A stretch of DNA of 64,000 nt. Origin: Paenibacillus sp. Soil787 (GTDB taxonomy: Bacteria > Bacillota > Bacilli > Paenibacillales > NBRC-103111). Below, piece by piece: positions 1 to 9,965 of the stretch. Below the pieces are notes generated by a model that ran no database searches, was not told the DNA's origin, and was given only the letters and a program-made list of their open reading frames with translations. How positions within the stretch are numbered: the first letter of the stretch is position 1; the number at the start of each line of letters is the position of its first letter. The translations under genes and the position numbers were made by a program. Where the stretch lies: NCBI RefSeq assembly GCF_001429545.1, contig NZ_LMSP01000044.1, positions 71,050 to 135,049 on the forward strand, read 5' to 3'.

Positions 1-1093
1 TAGCATAAATCTTTTCTAATTTGCTTGCTGTGGCACGCCAACTAAATTTTCTCGCTACATCAAGTCGAGCTTGCCTTGCCAGTCTTTTGGCCTTAGAAGG
101 GTCCTTGGCTAGCTTAATAATTTCTTTGGCAAAAGCCTCTGGGCTCCGATAATTCTTCACTAAAAGTCCGTTATGCTCATGCCGAATAATCTCAGGAATT
201 CCGCCATTTCTGGAGGCGATCGCTGGAATGCCGGATGCCATCGCTTCTACATTCACTAAGCCAAAGGCTTCATGACCTTGAGACGGGCAGACGAAACAAT
301 CCCCAGATTGATAGAAACGTGGCATATGACTTCGTGAAACGTAACCCTTGAATGATACTGGGATTCGAAGGGATGAAGCTAATTGTCGCAAATATTGCTT
401 GTAGCCTGGCTTCCCAGTTCCGCCGGCAATGTAAAGCCTCGCTGAAGGGATGGACTTTCTAACGATCTGTGTAGCTTTCATGAGTACGGGAATTCCTTTC
501 CTCGGAATCAATCTGCCTGCAAATAGAATGACAAATGGACGGCGACCGCCAGTTGAATAGTTTTTCTCTTTGCGAGGATGGAATTGAGCGAGATCAACGC
601 CTAGATGAACGTAACGAACCTTATGGCTGATTCCTGGAAAGTTTCGCTTCAGGTGCTTTTGCAGCGAAAGGCTATTGCCAATAATGCGATTAGCATCCTT
701 GAGATCTCTTGCAGCTTGCTTTTTGGATGTCATCGGCGGGGATATGAATGTCGTTGAATGCAAAAAAACAGAGATGGGCGTATGTGGGAATACTTTTCTC
801 ACGGCATGCACAAATCTAGGGCGATTATCGATTTGAATCCTATCGTATCGATGCCCTTTGACTGTCTTAAGTACATTAGATAAATAAGCTTGTTTATTAG
901 CACCGGGTACTCGAAGAATCGTGATATGACCCAAATGGCTTTTCTTCGGGTAGTTGGCGCGCAGTCGACTTATAATGGTCACTGTATGTTTGGGGGATAT
1001 TTTTTTGGCAATTTGATATATACAATGCTCCACAGAGCCTCCGACGGGAGGAGGGACAGGGATTTGTTCGGGTGCAATAATCAGAATATGCAT
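1..1093 (-). CDS. Glycosyltransferase family 4, CotSA-like (3' end cut by window)
   Basis: The gene starts at the ATG read from 1093 with AAGAGGTG upstream and runs off the left edge, giving about 364 residues. The N-terminus has the Rossmann start HILIIAPEQIPVPPPVGG, including the glycine-rich donor-side loop typical of GT4 enzymes. A middle strand FVILFAGRLIPRKG opens the second GT-B domain. Near the C-terminus EAFGLVNVEAMASG is the E-x7-E nucleotide-sugar motif. GT4 enzymes move an activated sugar to an acceptor in the cytoplasm. The closest relatives I recall are spore-coat-associated CotSA-type enzymes, but the substrate cannot be read from sequence. It is divergent from topB across about 200 bp. 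Confidence 0.85.
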   Translation of the reverse strand, partial: MHILIIAPEQIPVPPPVGGSVEHCIYQIAKKISPKHTVTIISRLRANYPKKSHLGHITILRVPGANKQAYLSNVLKTVKGHRYDRIQIDNRPRFVHAVRKVFPHTPISVFLHSTTFISPPMTSKKQAARDLKDANRIIGNSLSLQKHLKRNFPGISHKVRYVHLGVDLAQFHPRKEKNYSTGGRRPFVILFAGRLIPRKGIPVLMKATQIVRKSIPSARLYIAGGTGKPGYKQYLRQLASSLRIPVSFKGYVSRSHMPRFYQSGDCFVCPSQGHEAFGLVNVEAMASGIPAIASRNGGIPEIIRHEHNGLLVKNYRSPEAFAKEIIKLAKDPSKAKRLARQARLDVARKFSWRATASKLEKIYA

Positions 1094-1293
1094 AATAAAA
1101 ACATTCACCTCTTGGCTTCATTTGCTGTTTCCAGTTATCATATTCAGAGGAAGTGGATGGACTTGGAGTACAGTCTACTTACTAAAATAAAATTTTTCGA
1201 TCGTTACCATATTGCAGCCATTTATAAAGTGGGATACACTGAGGCGACAGATTCTGATCTAATTAGAAAGTTCAATTAAGGAGCGATACTCTC

Positions 1294-3549
1294 TTGAAGA
1301 CATTAATTATTGCGGAAAAACCCGATATGGGACGTAATATAGCCGCCGCAATAGAGCCCAAAGCCAAAAATCTCAGGTCCCATCTAGAGGGTGAACAGTA
1401 CATCATCACCTGGGCGATCGGACACTTAATTGAATTGGCTGAACCTGATCAATATGATGATAAATATAAAAAATGGAACATTAATCACCTGCCGATTATT
1501 CCTGATGAATTTAAGTTGATTCCTAACCCGCGGACATACGATCAGCTTAAAGTGATAGCTGAGCTTGCGAAGAAATGCGACATGCTAGTCAATGCGTGCG
1601 ATGCGGGGAGGGAAGGGCAGCATATCTTCTCACTTATTCAGCGGCATCTTGGACTGAAACAGCCTGTTAAGCGTCTCTGGATTTCTGATTTAACCTCGGA
1701 GACGATTCGAAATGGCTTCGCAACATTAAAAGACGGTGCTGAGTACGAGAATTTAACACGCGCCGCGCGATCGCGCAGTGAAGCAGATTGGCTAATCGGT
1801 ATGAATGGCTCTCGTGCATTCACAACGAAGCATAATGTATTGCTTTCCGTTGGCCGTGTTCAAACGCCGGTTCTTGCGCTTATTTATGACCGTCAGAAGC
1901 AGATCGAAGCGTTCTCTTCGCTCAAATTTTATGAGCTGGAGGGGCACTTTACACAGGGAGAGACGACGTATAGAGGCATGTGGCAGGGAGAACGCATGAC
2001 GGATGGACCTAAGGTCGAGGCACTTGCCGCCAAGGTCAAAGGGAAACCAGCACGAATCATTTCCTACGAAGTGAAAGAGACGAAAGAATATCCGTTCAAA
2101 TTATATGATTTGACGCTGCTGCAGCGTGAGGCGAATGGGAAATACGCCTTCTCAGCGAAGAAGACGCTGGATACGGCTCAGGCACTCTACGAGAAGCATA
2201 AAGTCATTTCCTATCCTAGAACCAATTCCAACTATGTCACTGAGCAAAATATCCCGGAAATGCACAAGTCCCTATCTGCTTTACAAGGAACGGCTTACCA
2301 TGAGCTAGTGCAGGGGGCAAACCGGAATCTGGTGCACAAAAATAACAAGTTTATTTGCAATCCGAGCAAAGTTGAAGATCACCATGCGATCCTTCCGACG
2401 AATCGCAAAGCTTCGGGACTGAGTCCGGATGAACAGAAATTGTACGATTTGATTGTAAGACGCTTCTTATCCCAGTTTTATCCTCCAGCTGAGTACAAGG
2501 TTCATACGGTTATGACCGAGGTAGAGCAAGAAATGTTTAAAACCACGGTTAAAGAGCTGCTCGAATTAGGCTGGAAGGTCATTTACGCCGATCAGAAAAA
2601 AGAAAAGGCGAAGAGTACGAAGGGTAAAGAGAAGGAAGAGGAAGAAGACGAAGAAGTTGAAGTAAATGAGCCTTTCTCGATCGACCCACAAGGGAATGTC
2701 CTTTGCCATGATGCGATAGTGAAGGAAAAGGATACGCAGCCGCCTAAGCATTTTAACGAAGGAACGCTGCTCAAAGCCATGGAAAGCGCCGGCAAGCAGA
2801 TTGAGGATGAGGAGCTCCGCGATGCCATGAAGGATTCGGGACTCGGGACTCCAGCAACTCGTGCAGCGACCATCGAGCGTCTCAAGAAGGTTGGCTATAT
2901 TGACATGCAGGGCAAGAAAATCGTACTGACCCAGAAGGGGCGAACAGTTGTTGAATTAATCCGCGGCGCTGGTATTGAGCTGCTGACATCACCTGAGATG
3001 ACAGGGCAATGGGAGCGCAGGCTGAATGAAATCTCTCGCGGTACGGCTTCGGACGAGCAGTTTATGCATAATGTCAAAAGATTCGCAACCCTTATCGTCG
3101 ACAAGGTCCGCGTGCAGGCTAGAGCTTCTAAAACAGCTTTCGAAGGCGAAACGCCTCCGGCTAGCGCACCTAAACGCGGTTCTGCACGATCGGGTGCGGC
3201 ATCATCTGCAGGTGGGACTAAGACGGCAGCAGCAGCTAAGAAAGCGGCTCCTGCTAAACAAACAGATGGAGCTAGCGCTTTCCTAGCGACTTGTCCAAGA
3301 CCTGGGTGCGGAGGCTCCCTTTTCATGGGTCGTAAAGGATATGGCTGCTCGCACTACAAGGAAGGCTGCAAATTTGTCATCTGGAAAGAAAGCTTTGGCC
3401 GGAATTTAACGGACGCTCAAGTTCAGGCGCTCGTAAACAAAGGGAAAACGACGAAGCTGAAGCTCGTACTTGCTGATGGTACGGCGGCGGATGGACGAAT
3501 CGTGCTGAGAAATATCGATACGGGAGAGCTCGGTACGGAAACGGAGTGA
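1294..3549 (+). CDS. topB: DNA topoisomerase III (type IA)
   Basis: Type IA topoisomerase, 751 aa, which cuts and passes single strands to decatenate DNA. The TTG start follows AAGGAG with good spacing. The N-terminal TOPRIM domain has the metal-binding stretch CDAGREGQ near residue 103. The catalytic tyrosine lies in ISYPRTNSNY near residue 307; the usual PRTDS reads PRTNS here, a D-to-N change beside the active site. A very acidic Glu/Lys insertion sits around residues 435-460. After about residue 620 an Ala/Lys/Ser-rich linker leads to a zinc-ribbon-like end (CPRPGCGG, then CSHYKEGC). ung follows after 14 bp, so the two may be cotranscribed. Confidence 0.93.
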   Translation: MKTLIIAEKPDMGRNIAAAIEPKAKNLRSHLEGEQYIITWAIGHLIELAEPDQYDDKYKKWNINHLPIIPDEFKLIPNPRTYDQLKVIAELAKKCDMLVNACDAGREGQHIFSLIQRHLGLKQPVKRLWISDLTSETIRNGFATLKDGAEYENLTRAARSRSEADWLIGMNGSRAFTTKHNVLLSVGRVQTPVLALIYDRQKQIEAFSSLKFYELEGHFTQGETTYRGMWQGERMTDGPKVEALAAKVKGKPARIISYEVKETKEYPFKLYDLTLLQREANGKYAFSAKKTLDTAQALYEKHKVISYPRTNSNYVTEQNIPEMHKSLSALQGTAYHELVQGANRNLVHKNNKFICNPSKVEDHHAILPTNRKASGLSPDEQKLYDLIVRRFLSQFYPPAEYKVHTVMTEVEQEMFKTTVKELLELGWKVIYADQKKEKAKSTKGKEKEEEEDEEVEVNEPFSIDPQGNVLCHDAIVKEKDTQPPKHFNEGTLLKAMESAGKQIEDEELRDAMKDSGLGTPATRAATIERLKKVGYIDMQGKKIVLTQKGRTVVELIRGAGIELLTSPEMTGQWERRLNEISRGTASDEQFMHNVKRFATLIVDKVRVQARASKTAFEGETPPASAPKRGSARSGAASSAGGTKTAAAAKKAAPAKQTDGASAFLATCPRPGCGGSLFMGRKGYGCSHYKEGCKFVIWKESFGRNLTDAQVQALVNKGKTTKLKLVLADGTAADGRIVLRNIDTGELGTETE

Positions 3550-3563
3550 TCGGAGGGTGAATG

Positions 3564-4256
3564 ATGAGCCATTTAACGAACGACTGGGCGTCATTATTGG
3601 AGGGTGAATTTCAAGAGCCTTATTTCCAAGCTTTGCAACGATTTCTTGATGACGAATACCGCACAGAAACCATTTTTCCTGAACGAAATGAGATTTACAA
3701 TGCTCTTCATTTAACTTCCTATGCGAATACTAAAGTAGTTATTTTGGGACAAGATCCCTATCACGGTAGAGGCCAAGCGCATGGCCTCAGTTTTTCCGTT
3801 AAACCGGGTATACCGACACCGCCATCTTTGCAAAATATGTATAAAGAATTACAGACTGATCTCGGCTGCTATATCCCTGATAATGGCTGCTTGAAGACTT
3901 GGGCAGACCAAGGCGTACTGCTGTTGAACACCGTTCTAACGGTAAGATCGGACATGCCGAATTCGCATAAAGGTAATGGGTGGGAACGTTTTACAGACAA
4001 AATCATAACGACGTTAAGTGATCGGGAGAAGCCGATCATTTTTGTGATGTGGGGAAGTCATGCGCAGGCCAAAGAGCGTCTCATCGAGACAACGAGGCAT
4101 GTCATCATAAAATCTGTTCATCCAAGTCCGCTTTCTTCATATCGCGGTTTTTTTGGCAGTAAACCTTTTTCGCAAGCGAACGCCTATCTTAGAAATCTTG
4201 GGAGTTCGGAAATTGATTGGCAAATACCCAATTTATTGGCAAAGGAGCGGGAGTAA
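3564..4256 (+). CDS. ung: Uracil-DNA glycosylase, family 1
   Basis: Removes uracil from DNA to start base excision repair. The 230-aa length is normal for family 1. GQDPYHG holds the water-activating Asp near residue 64, and HPSPLS near the C-terminus is the conserved His/minor-groove loop. Two ATGs (3561 and 3564) follow GGAGGG; the second has the better spacing. It follows topB closely, and its TAA overlaps the ATG of the next gene, which suggests a topB-ung-yciI transcript. Confidence 0.95.
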   Translation: MSHLTNDWASLLEGEFQEPYFQALQRFLDDEYRTETIFPERNEIYNALHLTSYANTKVVILGQDPYHGRGQAHGLSFSVKPGIPTPPSLQNMYKELQTDLGCYIPDNGCLKTWADQGVLLLNTVLTVRSDMPNSHKGNGWERFTDKIITTLSDREKPIIFVMWGSHAQAKERLIETTRHVIIKSVHPSPLSSYRGFFGSKPFSQANAYLRNLGSSEIDWQIPNLLAKERE

Positions 4257-4561
4257 TGAGCGACAATAAAGAATTTATTTATGTCTTACGATTAAAACCT
4301 GCTTTTCTAGACCGCAGCATTTGGACAGAAAAAGAAGAAAAAATCGTTGAAGAGCACTTTCAATACCTTTTACAATTGAAAGAGGAGGGTGAGCTCATAT
4401 TAGCAGGAAGAACACAAACTTTTGACGAAAAAACATTTGGCATTGTTATCCTGAGGGTGGATAATGAGTTAGAAGCAACACTGATCATGGAACAAGACCC
4501 TGTTGTTGCTAATCAACTTATGACCAGTGAATTGTTTCCATACAGTATTGCGGTTATGTAA
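4256..4561 (+). CDS. YciI-like family protein
   Basis: A 101-aa protein whose ATG overlaps the stop of ung (TAATG), so it is probably translationally coupled. The start at 4256 follows AAAGGAG. The order of elements fits the YciI/YCII ferredoxin-like fold: strand FIYVLRLKP, helix, strand ELILAGR, then DPVVANQLM. Some family members are dehalogenase-like, most are uncharacterised. The usual N-terminal His-Asp pair of YciI is not obvious, so catalytic activity is doubtful and no substrate is proposed. Confidence 0.75.
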   Translation: MSDNKEFIYVLRLKPAFLDRSIWTEKEEKIVEEHFQYLLQLKEEGELILAGRTQTFDEKTFGIVILRVDNELEATLIMEQDPVVANQLMTSELFPYSIAVM

Positions 4562-4606
4562 TCAGGCTGCCAGTTTCTCTGGCGAAAAATCAAAGGAGTG
4601 AATCCA

Positions 4607-6301
4607 ATGAAATTTCAAGAATTTAAGTATGAAAGACCTGACTTTAGCGCTTTTGAAAGTAAATTTAAAGAGCTTTTAGAGGGATTTAAACAAGCAGCAT
4701 CATTTGACAATCAGGATCAAGCGATGGAAGCGATCGTTAGCCTGCGAAGTAAGCTGGAGTCCATGGAATCTATTGCGCGGATTCGTCACAGTGTGGATAC
4801 CAACGATGAATTTTACAAGGCGGAACAAGAGTATTTCGATGAAATTGAGCCTTTATATCAAGGGCTGATTACCGAATTTTATAAAGCTCTCATCGAATCC
4901 TCCTATCGATCAGAATTAGAAGTTAAATGGGGGAAGCAGCTATTCACGATTGCCTCCTTATCGTTGAAAACGTTTTCGCCGGAAATTGTTGAAGATCTCG
5001 TACAAGAAAACAAACTGGCTAGTGAATATTCGAAGCTTCTTGCTTCTGCCAAGCTCAATTATGCAGGGGAAGAACGAAATTTATCCCAACTCGTGCCTTT
5101 TCAATTATCAACAGACCGAAAAGTCCGTAAAGAAGCGAATGATGTGAAATATAGCTTTTTTATAGAGAATGAAGCGAAATTGGATGAACTGTATGACCAA
5201 TTAGTGAAGATTCGTGCTCTCATCGCAAAAAAGCTCGGATACAACAATTTTGTTGAGCTGGCGTATGCTCGATTGAACCGCTCTGATTATAATGCCAAAG
5301 ACGTGGAAGTATTTAGGAATCAAGTTCTTGAACACATCGTTCCGGTGGCAACCAAACTAAAGGAACGGCAGAAGGCTAGAATCGGCGTAGACTCGCTGCA
5401 CTATTACGACGACAAGTTTGGTTTCGCCTCTGGGAACGCGGCGCCAAAAGGCGATGCGGATTGGATTGTGGAACAAGCTCGTCAGATGTATGCAGAGCTA
5501 TCCCCGGAAACGGATGAGTTCTTTACCTTTATGATCGATAATGGTTTGATGGATTTAGTGGCTAAGAAGGGAAAACGCGTAGGTGGATATTGCTCTTATA
5601 TTAGTACATACAAAGCACCTTATATTTTCTCTAACTTTAATGGAACTTCAGGGGACATTGATGTCTTAACGCACGAAGTTGGTCATGCTTTCCAGGGCTA
5701 TAGCAGCCGAGAATTTCAAGTGCCAGAGTACATATTCCCAACCTTGGAAGCCTGTGAAATCCACTCCATGAGCATGGAGTTTCTCGCTTGGCCGTGGATG
5801 TCGCTGTTCTTCGAGGACGAGACAGATAAGTATAAATTCAAGCATCTTAGTGAATCGCTCTTATTCATTCCTTATGGTGTTGCGGTAGATGAATTTCAAC
5901 ATCGGATTTATGAACAGCCAGAACTCACACCCGCAGAGCGTAAGCTAGTTTGGCGTGAGGTTGAGCGCAAATATTTGCCGCATCGTGTCTACGAAGATAA
6001 CGACTATTTGGATAGAGGGGGCTTTTGGCAGCAGCAGGCCCACATTTACAAAAGCCCGTTTTACTACATTGATTACACGCTTGCACAAGTGTGTGCGTTC
6101 CAATTCTGGAAACGAGCGAATGAAAATCCGAAATTAGCTTGGGAGGATTACTTAAGACTTTGTCAGCAAGGCGGAAGCCGGAATTTCACTGAGCTTGTTC
6201 AAGTCGCGAAGCTAATCTCACCTTTCAAAGATGGTTGTGTCGCTTCTGTAATTGGTCATATCAATTCATGGCTTGATCAGGTTGATGATGCTGAGCTTTA
6301 A
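4607..6301 (+). CDS. M3 family oligoendopeptidase (PepF/oligoendopeptidase-like)
   Basis: Cytoplasmic zinc metallopeptidase of 564 aa that cleaves short peptides. The zinc motif is HEVGHAFQ (HExGH in this family) near residue 355, followed by the third zinc ligand in LEACEIHSMSMEF. The helical N-terminal half and the length match clostridial/Bacillus M3B oligoendopeptidases. An upstream in-frame GTG at 4598 lies inside the Shine-Dalgarno AAAGGAG, so the ATG at 4607 with 8-nt spacing is the better start. Its stop overlaps the stop of the convergent next gene by 4 bp, leaving no room for a separate terminator between them. Confidence 0.9.
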   Translation: MKFQEFKYERPDFSAFESKFKELLEGFKQAASFDNQDQAMEAIVSLRSKLESMESIARIRHSVDTNDEFYKAEQEYFDEIEPLYQGLITEFYKALIESSYRSELEVKWGKQLFTIASLSLKTFSPEIVEDLVQENKLASEYSKLLASAKLNYAGEERNLSQLVPFQLSTDRKVRKEANDVKYSFFIENEAKLDELYDQLVKIRALIAKKLGYNNFVELAYARLNRSDYNAKDVEVFRNQVLEHIVPVATKLKERQKARIGVDSLHYYDDKFGFASGNAAPKGDADWIVEQARQMYAELSPETDEFFTFMIDNGLMDLVAKKGKRVGGYCSYISTYKAPYIFSNFNGTSGDIDVLTHEVGHAFQGYSSREFQVPEYIFPTLEACEIHSMSMEFLAWPWMSLFFEDETDKYKFKHLSESLLFIPYGVAVDEFQHRIYEQPELTPAERKLVWREVERKYLPHRVYEDNDYLDRGGFWQQQAHIYKSPFYYIDYTLAQVCAFQFWKRANENPKLAWEDYLRLCQQGGSRNFTELVQVAKLISPFKDGCVASVIGHINSWLDQVDDAEL

Positions 6302-7230
6302 ATCATAGGCTGGACATGAGTGATTTGCAGTCCGCTGTCACAGTCTTTACCTGTTTCATACGAGAGATTGCCGAGAACTTCTTCAAAGGTTTGGTAATCA
6401 TCAGAAGTACCTCGTTGTAAGGCTTGAATGGCTGCTTGGAGGACGATTTGACCATCTTCCATTGCGATATCCCATAAGTCCCAAATGCTGTAAGTATACG
6501 TTTCTTCTAATGATGTAGGACAGTTCCAAACCGTCCTGGCTTCGTTTAAATAATCAAGCGGAGCCGGATGCTTGGTATACACGAACGGCGATATTTGACC
6601 TAAGGTGAATACTCGTTTGATTCCTTTCGGATCGTGGAACAAGCGCTGAGCCCGGATCATATCGATATAAGCATCATTCCAATCCTTCTCAGTAATCTGC
6701 GATGCCTGTTCAGGATAGTGAATGGCAGCAGCGTGAGCAAGCGCAGGAACAATGCCGAGGGGCAGAGCTTCTCCAACATATATTTCTTTCCATACAGGCG
6801 TATTCCATGTCTGTAGTCCAAGCTTGCGACGAACAATGAGTGTGTCCATAATAATCTCAAATCGTTGATGATCCCATTTCTTAAAGCCTGATTTATAAAA
6901 AACGTAAGGATGCATGTTACGGTCGAGAATATGATGTGTAAGGAATCCAAGTGCGTAAACAACAGCGGGATTATACAAGCCTCTGCCTTGCATATGGGAA
7001 AGCAGATCCTGAAGGAACGGACCACATGCTTTCGTATGCATGAGACTTCCCAATTCACCCAGTTTCTTGTCTTTTTTCCAAGGTAAGAAGTTATGATAGA
7101 ACAAGAAATCGGGTCCTTGGCAGCCAAGGGAGAAAACATGTCGCAGCTGCTTATCACTCAGCATATTGGCATGCCCCAATTGGTTCATTAATTCTTGACC
7201 GAAAATCAGATGTGTCCAGATGTTAGGCAA
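6298..7230 (-). CDS. Zinc-dependent phospholipase C-like protein
   Basis: A 310-aa protein starting at TTG 7230 behind AGGAGGGG. The N-terminus PNIWTHLIFGQE, the motif GCQGPDFLFYHNF and the pattern GFLTHHILDRNMHPY resemble the zinc-dependent phospholipase C fold (PF00882), in which Trp, His and Asp side chains bind three zinc ions. There is no signal peptide, unlike secreted clostridial alpha-toxins, so this is one of the cytoplasmic proteins of the superfamily with unproven substrate. It is divergent from the PAS kinase at 7432 and convergent with the M3 peptidase. Confidence 0.75.
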   Translation of the reverse strand: MPNIWTHLIFGQELMNQLGHANMLSDKQLRHVFSLGCQGPDFLFYHNFLPWKKDKKLGELGSLMHTKACGPFLQDLLSHMQGRGLYNPAVVYALGFLTHHILDRNMHPYVFYKSGFKKWDHQRFEIIMDTLIVRRKLGLQTWNTPVWKEIYVGEALPLGIVPALAHAAAIHYPEQASQITEKDWNDAYIDMIRAQRLFHDPKGIKRVFTLGQISPFVYTKHPAPLDYLNEARTVWNCPTSLEETYTYSIWDLWDIAMEDGQIVLQAAIQALQRGTSDDYQTFEEVLGNLSYETGKDCDSGLQITHVQPMI

Positions 7231-7431
7231 TAGGGCCCCTCCTTATTTGTGTTGCACTAAAATACATAGAGAACCATTATATTTTATCATAATGAGGAAT
7301 TTCAAGGGCACATTTCATGAACAATTTGATCAGATAAGAGATACGGTGGAAGGAATAATCAACAAAATCGTCGAATTCAAACACTTGGTAATGGAAACCA
7401 TCCATGTATGTTTAAGATGGGGGATAAATGA

Positions 7432-9621
7432 ATGGATATACTTTCGAGAATGGAACCGTCATTTGCCACGGTTTTTGAATTCACAACCATGGGCATGGCG
7501 ATTATTTCGCTCAATGGACAATGGATGAAGATGAATAACAGCCTAAGTTCGATTACAGGATATTCGGAAGAAGAATTATTATATACGGATATAACCACGA
7601 TTTTAATGCCCGAAGAGACCGATAAACTGCTTGGGCTTTTAGAGCAATTGTCGTCTGGGGATTTGCGCTCTTTTCAGATCGAACAAAGAATGAAATCAAA
7701 AGAGGGAACAATCCTAAGAGTAGAATGCGGAATTTCGCTTATTAGAAACTCTGACAATGAACCTCTGTATTATATGGCCCAATTGAAAGATCTCTCGAAA
7801 AAAACTGAGATGGAACGTAAACTTGCAGAGAGTGAGCAGAGGTATAATTCATTAATTGAGCATAATCCTGCGGGGATCATAACAAGTGATTTGAATGGTT
7901 TGATCATAAGTGTGAATCCGGCTATGGAGCGGATTTTGGGTTATACGAAAATGGATATGGTGGGACGGTCCATTCATCATTTCTGGGAACAAGAGGATCA
8001 AGTAAGATACCCGACCGCCAGTGTGCTCTTGCAAACGGATAATTATATGCTTCGAGTTATACATAAGAGTGGCGAAAAGATTGAATTAGGCTTAAAAAAT
8101 GTGCCGATTATCGTGAATGGGATAACGGAAGGCGTTTATATTATCGCTAGAGATATCACCCAGCATAATAAAGACCGTGAGTCATTGAGAGTTGCGCAGC
8201 AGGACCTGCATGACACCGTTCGCAGACAGCAAGGAATGACCATGAAGTTCAGACAAATGCGAGGGAAATTCATTCATATATTATGTGACGGTGAACTTCT
8301 ATATAGGCTCGGCTATAAGCCATCGCATATCCTTGGCAACGGCTTATACGAGATATGGCCATTCTATATGGCAGCCAATATCGATAAGTACTACCGCAGG
8401 GCATGGAGCGGGGAAGAAAATGTCATGTATGAAGCCACATTTCGGGGGATTACGTATTTGACATCCTTACGTCCCATTTTTGAAAATGGCCGCGTAATTG
8501 AAGTGATCGGTTCATGTGTGGACATTACGGAACGAAAGCACATGGAGACGGAGCTCAGAGAAACGAAGGAGCTGCTGGAATCTTTTATTAATAATACAAC
8601 AGATGCCATCTGCGTACTTGATCAACGGTTTAGAGTTATTTCTGTCAATACCGCGTATGAGCAAGTATTTGGTTGGAATCAGGATGAGCTTCTAAATAAA
8701 CCATTGCCGATATATCCGGATTTCTTGGAAGAGCATCATAAAGAAATTCATGACACATTGAAAGCAGGTAACCAAATTTCTGGGCTAGAGACGGTTCGAG
8801 TTCGTAAAGATGGAGAGCTAATTCACGTAAGTGTGACCAAAACGCCAATTAAGAATGAGAAAGGCGAGATTATCGGGTTCGCTGGTATTACGCGAGATAT
8901 TACAGAACGGAAACGAACAGAGGAACTGCTCCGCAAGTCAGATAAGCTCTCCGTCGCAGGCCAGTTAGCCGCAGGACTTGCCCATGAAATCAGGAATCCG
9001 CTCACGTCACTCCGAGGCTTCTTACAGCTGCTGCAGAATGATATGAAGGGAAAACAGCATTATTTTGACATCATGTTATCCGAACTGGATCGGATTAATT
9101 TCATCGTTAGCGAGTTCCTTGTCATTGCGAAACCGGAAGCTATTCACTACAAAAAAAGTGATTTGATAAATATATTACAAACCGTGATTGCGCTGCTCGA
9201 TACTCAGGCTAATCTATGCAATGTGCAGCTTTTACTCGAATTTGAGTCTGATATTCCGGAGTTCATTTGTTCCGAGATGCATTTGAAGCAATTGTTTATT
9301 AATTTGGTGAAAAATGCGATAGAAGCAATTACGAAGGAAGGACAAATTAAAATTACCGTTTCTATGCTGGGAAGCGATATGATACGAGTGAGGACTCAGG
9401 ATAATGGCTGCGGCATCCCAGAGGAGCGGGTCAAGCAATTGGGTGAACCTTTCTATACAACGAAGGAAAAAGGTACAGGACTTGGTCTAATGATGTGTTT
9501 CAAGATCGTTGAAGCGCATAAAGGCACAATGTCGATTCAGAGCCAAATTGGAGAAGGAACCATTATTGATGTGTTTTTGCCGACACAGACGATAGGTAAG
9601 GACATGAGTGAATTCGAATAG
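7432..9621 (+). CDS. Multi-PAS sensor histidine kinase (sporulation-kinase type)
   Basis: A soluble kinase of 729 aa with no membrane segment. Four PAS-like domains lie at about residues 10-120, 130-245, 270-370 and 380-500, several ending in the PAC pattern DITERK. The HisKA box GLAHEIRNPLTSLRGF has the phospho-accepting His near residue 518. The ATPase domain has NLVKNAIEA (N box), DNGCGIP (G1), and FYTTKEKGTGLGL (F/G2). KinA- and KinE-type kinases feeding the Spo0A phosphorelay have this layout, but no partner regulator is adjacent, so that role is inferred. Upstream is only a GGGGGA ribosome site. A terminator follows at once, so the gene is monocistronic. Confidence 0.9.
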   Translation: MDILSRMEPSFATVFEFTTMGMAIISLNGQWMKMNNSLSSITGYSEEELLYTDITTILMPEETDKLLGLLEQLSSGDLRSFQIEQRMKSKEGTILRVECGISLIRNSDNEPLYYMAQLKDLSKKTEMERKLAESEQRYNSLIEHNPAGIITSDLNGLIISVNPAMERILGYTKMDMVGRSIHHFWEQEDQVRYPTASVLLQTDNYMLRVIHKSGEKIELGLKNVPIIVNGITEGVYIIARDITQHNKDRESLRVAQQDLHDTVRRQQGMTMKFRQMRGKFIHILCDGELLYRLGYKPSHILGNGLYEIWPFYMAANIDKYYRRAWSGEENVMYEATFRGITYLTSLRPIFENGRVIEVIGSCVDITERKHMETELRETKELLESFINNTTDAICVLDQRFRVISVNTAYEQVFGWNQDELLNKPLPIYPDFLEEHHKEIHDTLKAGNQISGLETVRVRKDGELIHVSVTKTPIKNEKGEIIGFAGITRDITERKRTEELLRKSDKLSVAGQLAAGLAHEIRNPLTSLRGFLQLLQNDMKGKQHYFDIMLSELDRINFIVSEFLVIAKPEAIHYKKSDLINILQTVIALLDTQANLCNVQLLLEFESDIPEFICSEMHLKQLFINLVKNAIEAITKEGQIKITVSMLGSDMIRVRTQDNGCGIPEERVKQLGEPFYTTKEKGTGLGLMMCFKIVEAHKGTMSIQSQIGEGTIIDVFLPTQTIGKDMSEFE

Positions 9622-9630
9622 CCGGAATGT

Positions 9631-9672
9631 AAAAACCGCCAGACCTGTCAAGTAACAGGAACGGGCGGTTTA
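9631..9672 (+). terminator. Rho-independent terminator after the PAS kinase
   Basis: AAACCGCC pairs with GGGCGGTTT, with an inner CCTGT/ACAGG stem, followed by a T-rich run. It lies between two convergent genes and its A-rich left side could also end the opposite transcript. Confidence 0.8.
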
Positions 9673-9679
9673 TTCATTT

Positions 9680-9910
9680 CTAAAATCGGATACTAAATTC
9701 ATTCGTCTCTCTTGAATACCATCTTGTCATCGAGGAGTCATGTTCACACTGAATTTGTACTTCATCAGGTGTATATTTTACGATAAAACCCGAATTTACC
9801 TGATAATAAACGCCTAATGAATCTAACGACCAAACATAAACAGGTGTTTTTGTAAGAGCGGCAATGAAAATTTCTGTATCTGTTTCCAGTAGTTTGGTTC
9901 CGTAAATCAT
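9680..9910 (-). CDS. Small conserved-looking protein of unknown function, 76 aa
   Basis: I do not recognise the family. The ATG at 9910 has AGAGGTG six bases upstream, better placed than the in-frame GTG at 9916. The product (MIYGTKLLETDTEIFIAAL start, FSIRF end) has alternating strand-like segments with several Trp and Tyr residues, no signal peptide and no membrane helix. It sits tail to tail with the PAS kinase and head to head with the DUF3900 gene, only 55 bp away. Confidence 0.6.
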   Translation of the reverse strand: MIYGTKLLETDTEIFIAALTKTPVYVWSLDSLGVYYQVNSGFIVKYTPDEVQIQCEHDSSMTRWYSRETNEFSIRF

Positions 9911-9965
9911 CTTCACACCTCTGTCTTTTTATTTTGAAAAAGCAGCGCTTATTACTAGTGACAGC

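Noticed and set aside
890-1279. Plus-strand frame of 129 codons antisense to the glycosyltransferase start
   Set aside because: It overlaps a clear gene on the other strand, and its translation has no recognisable pattern or ribosome site.
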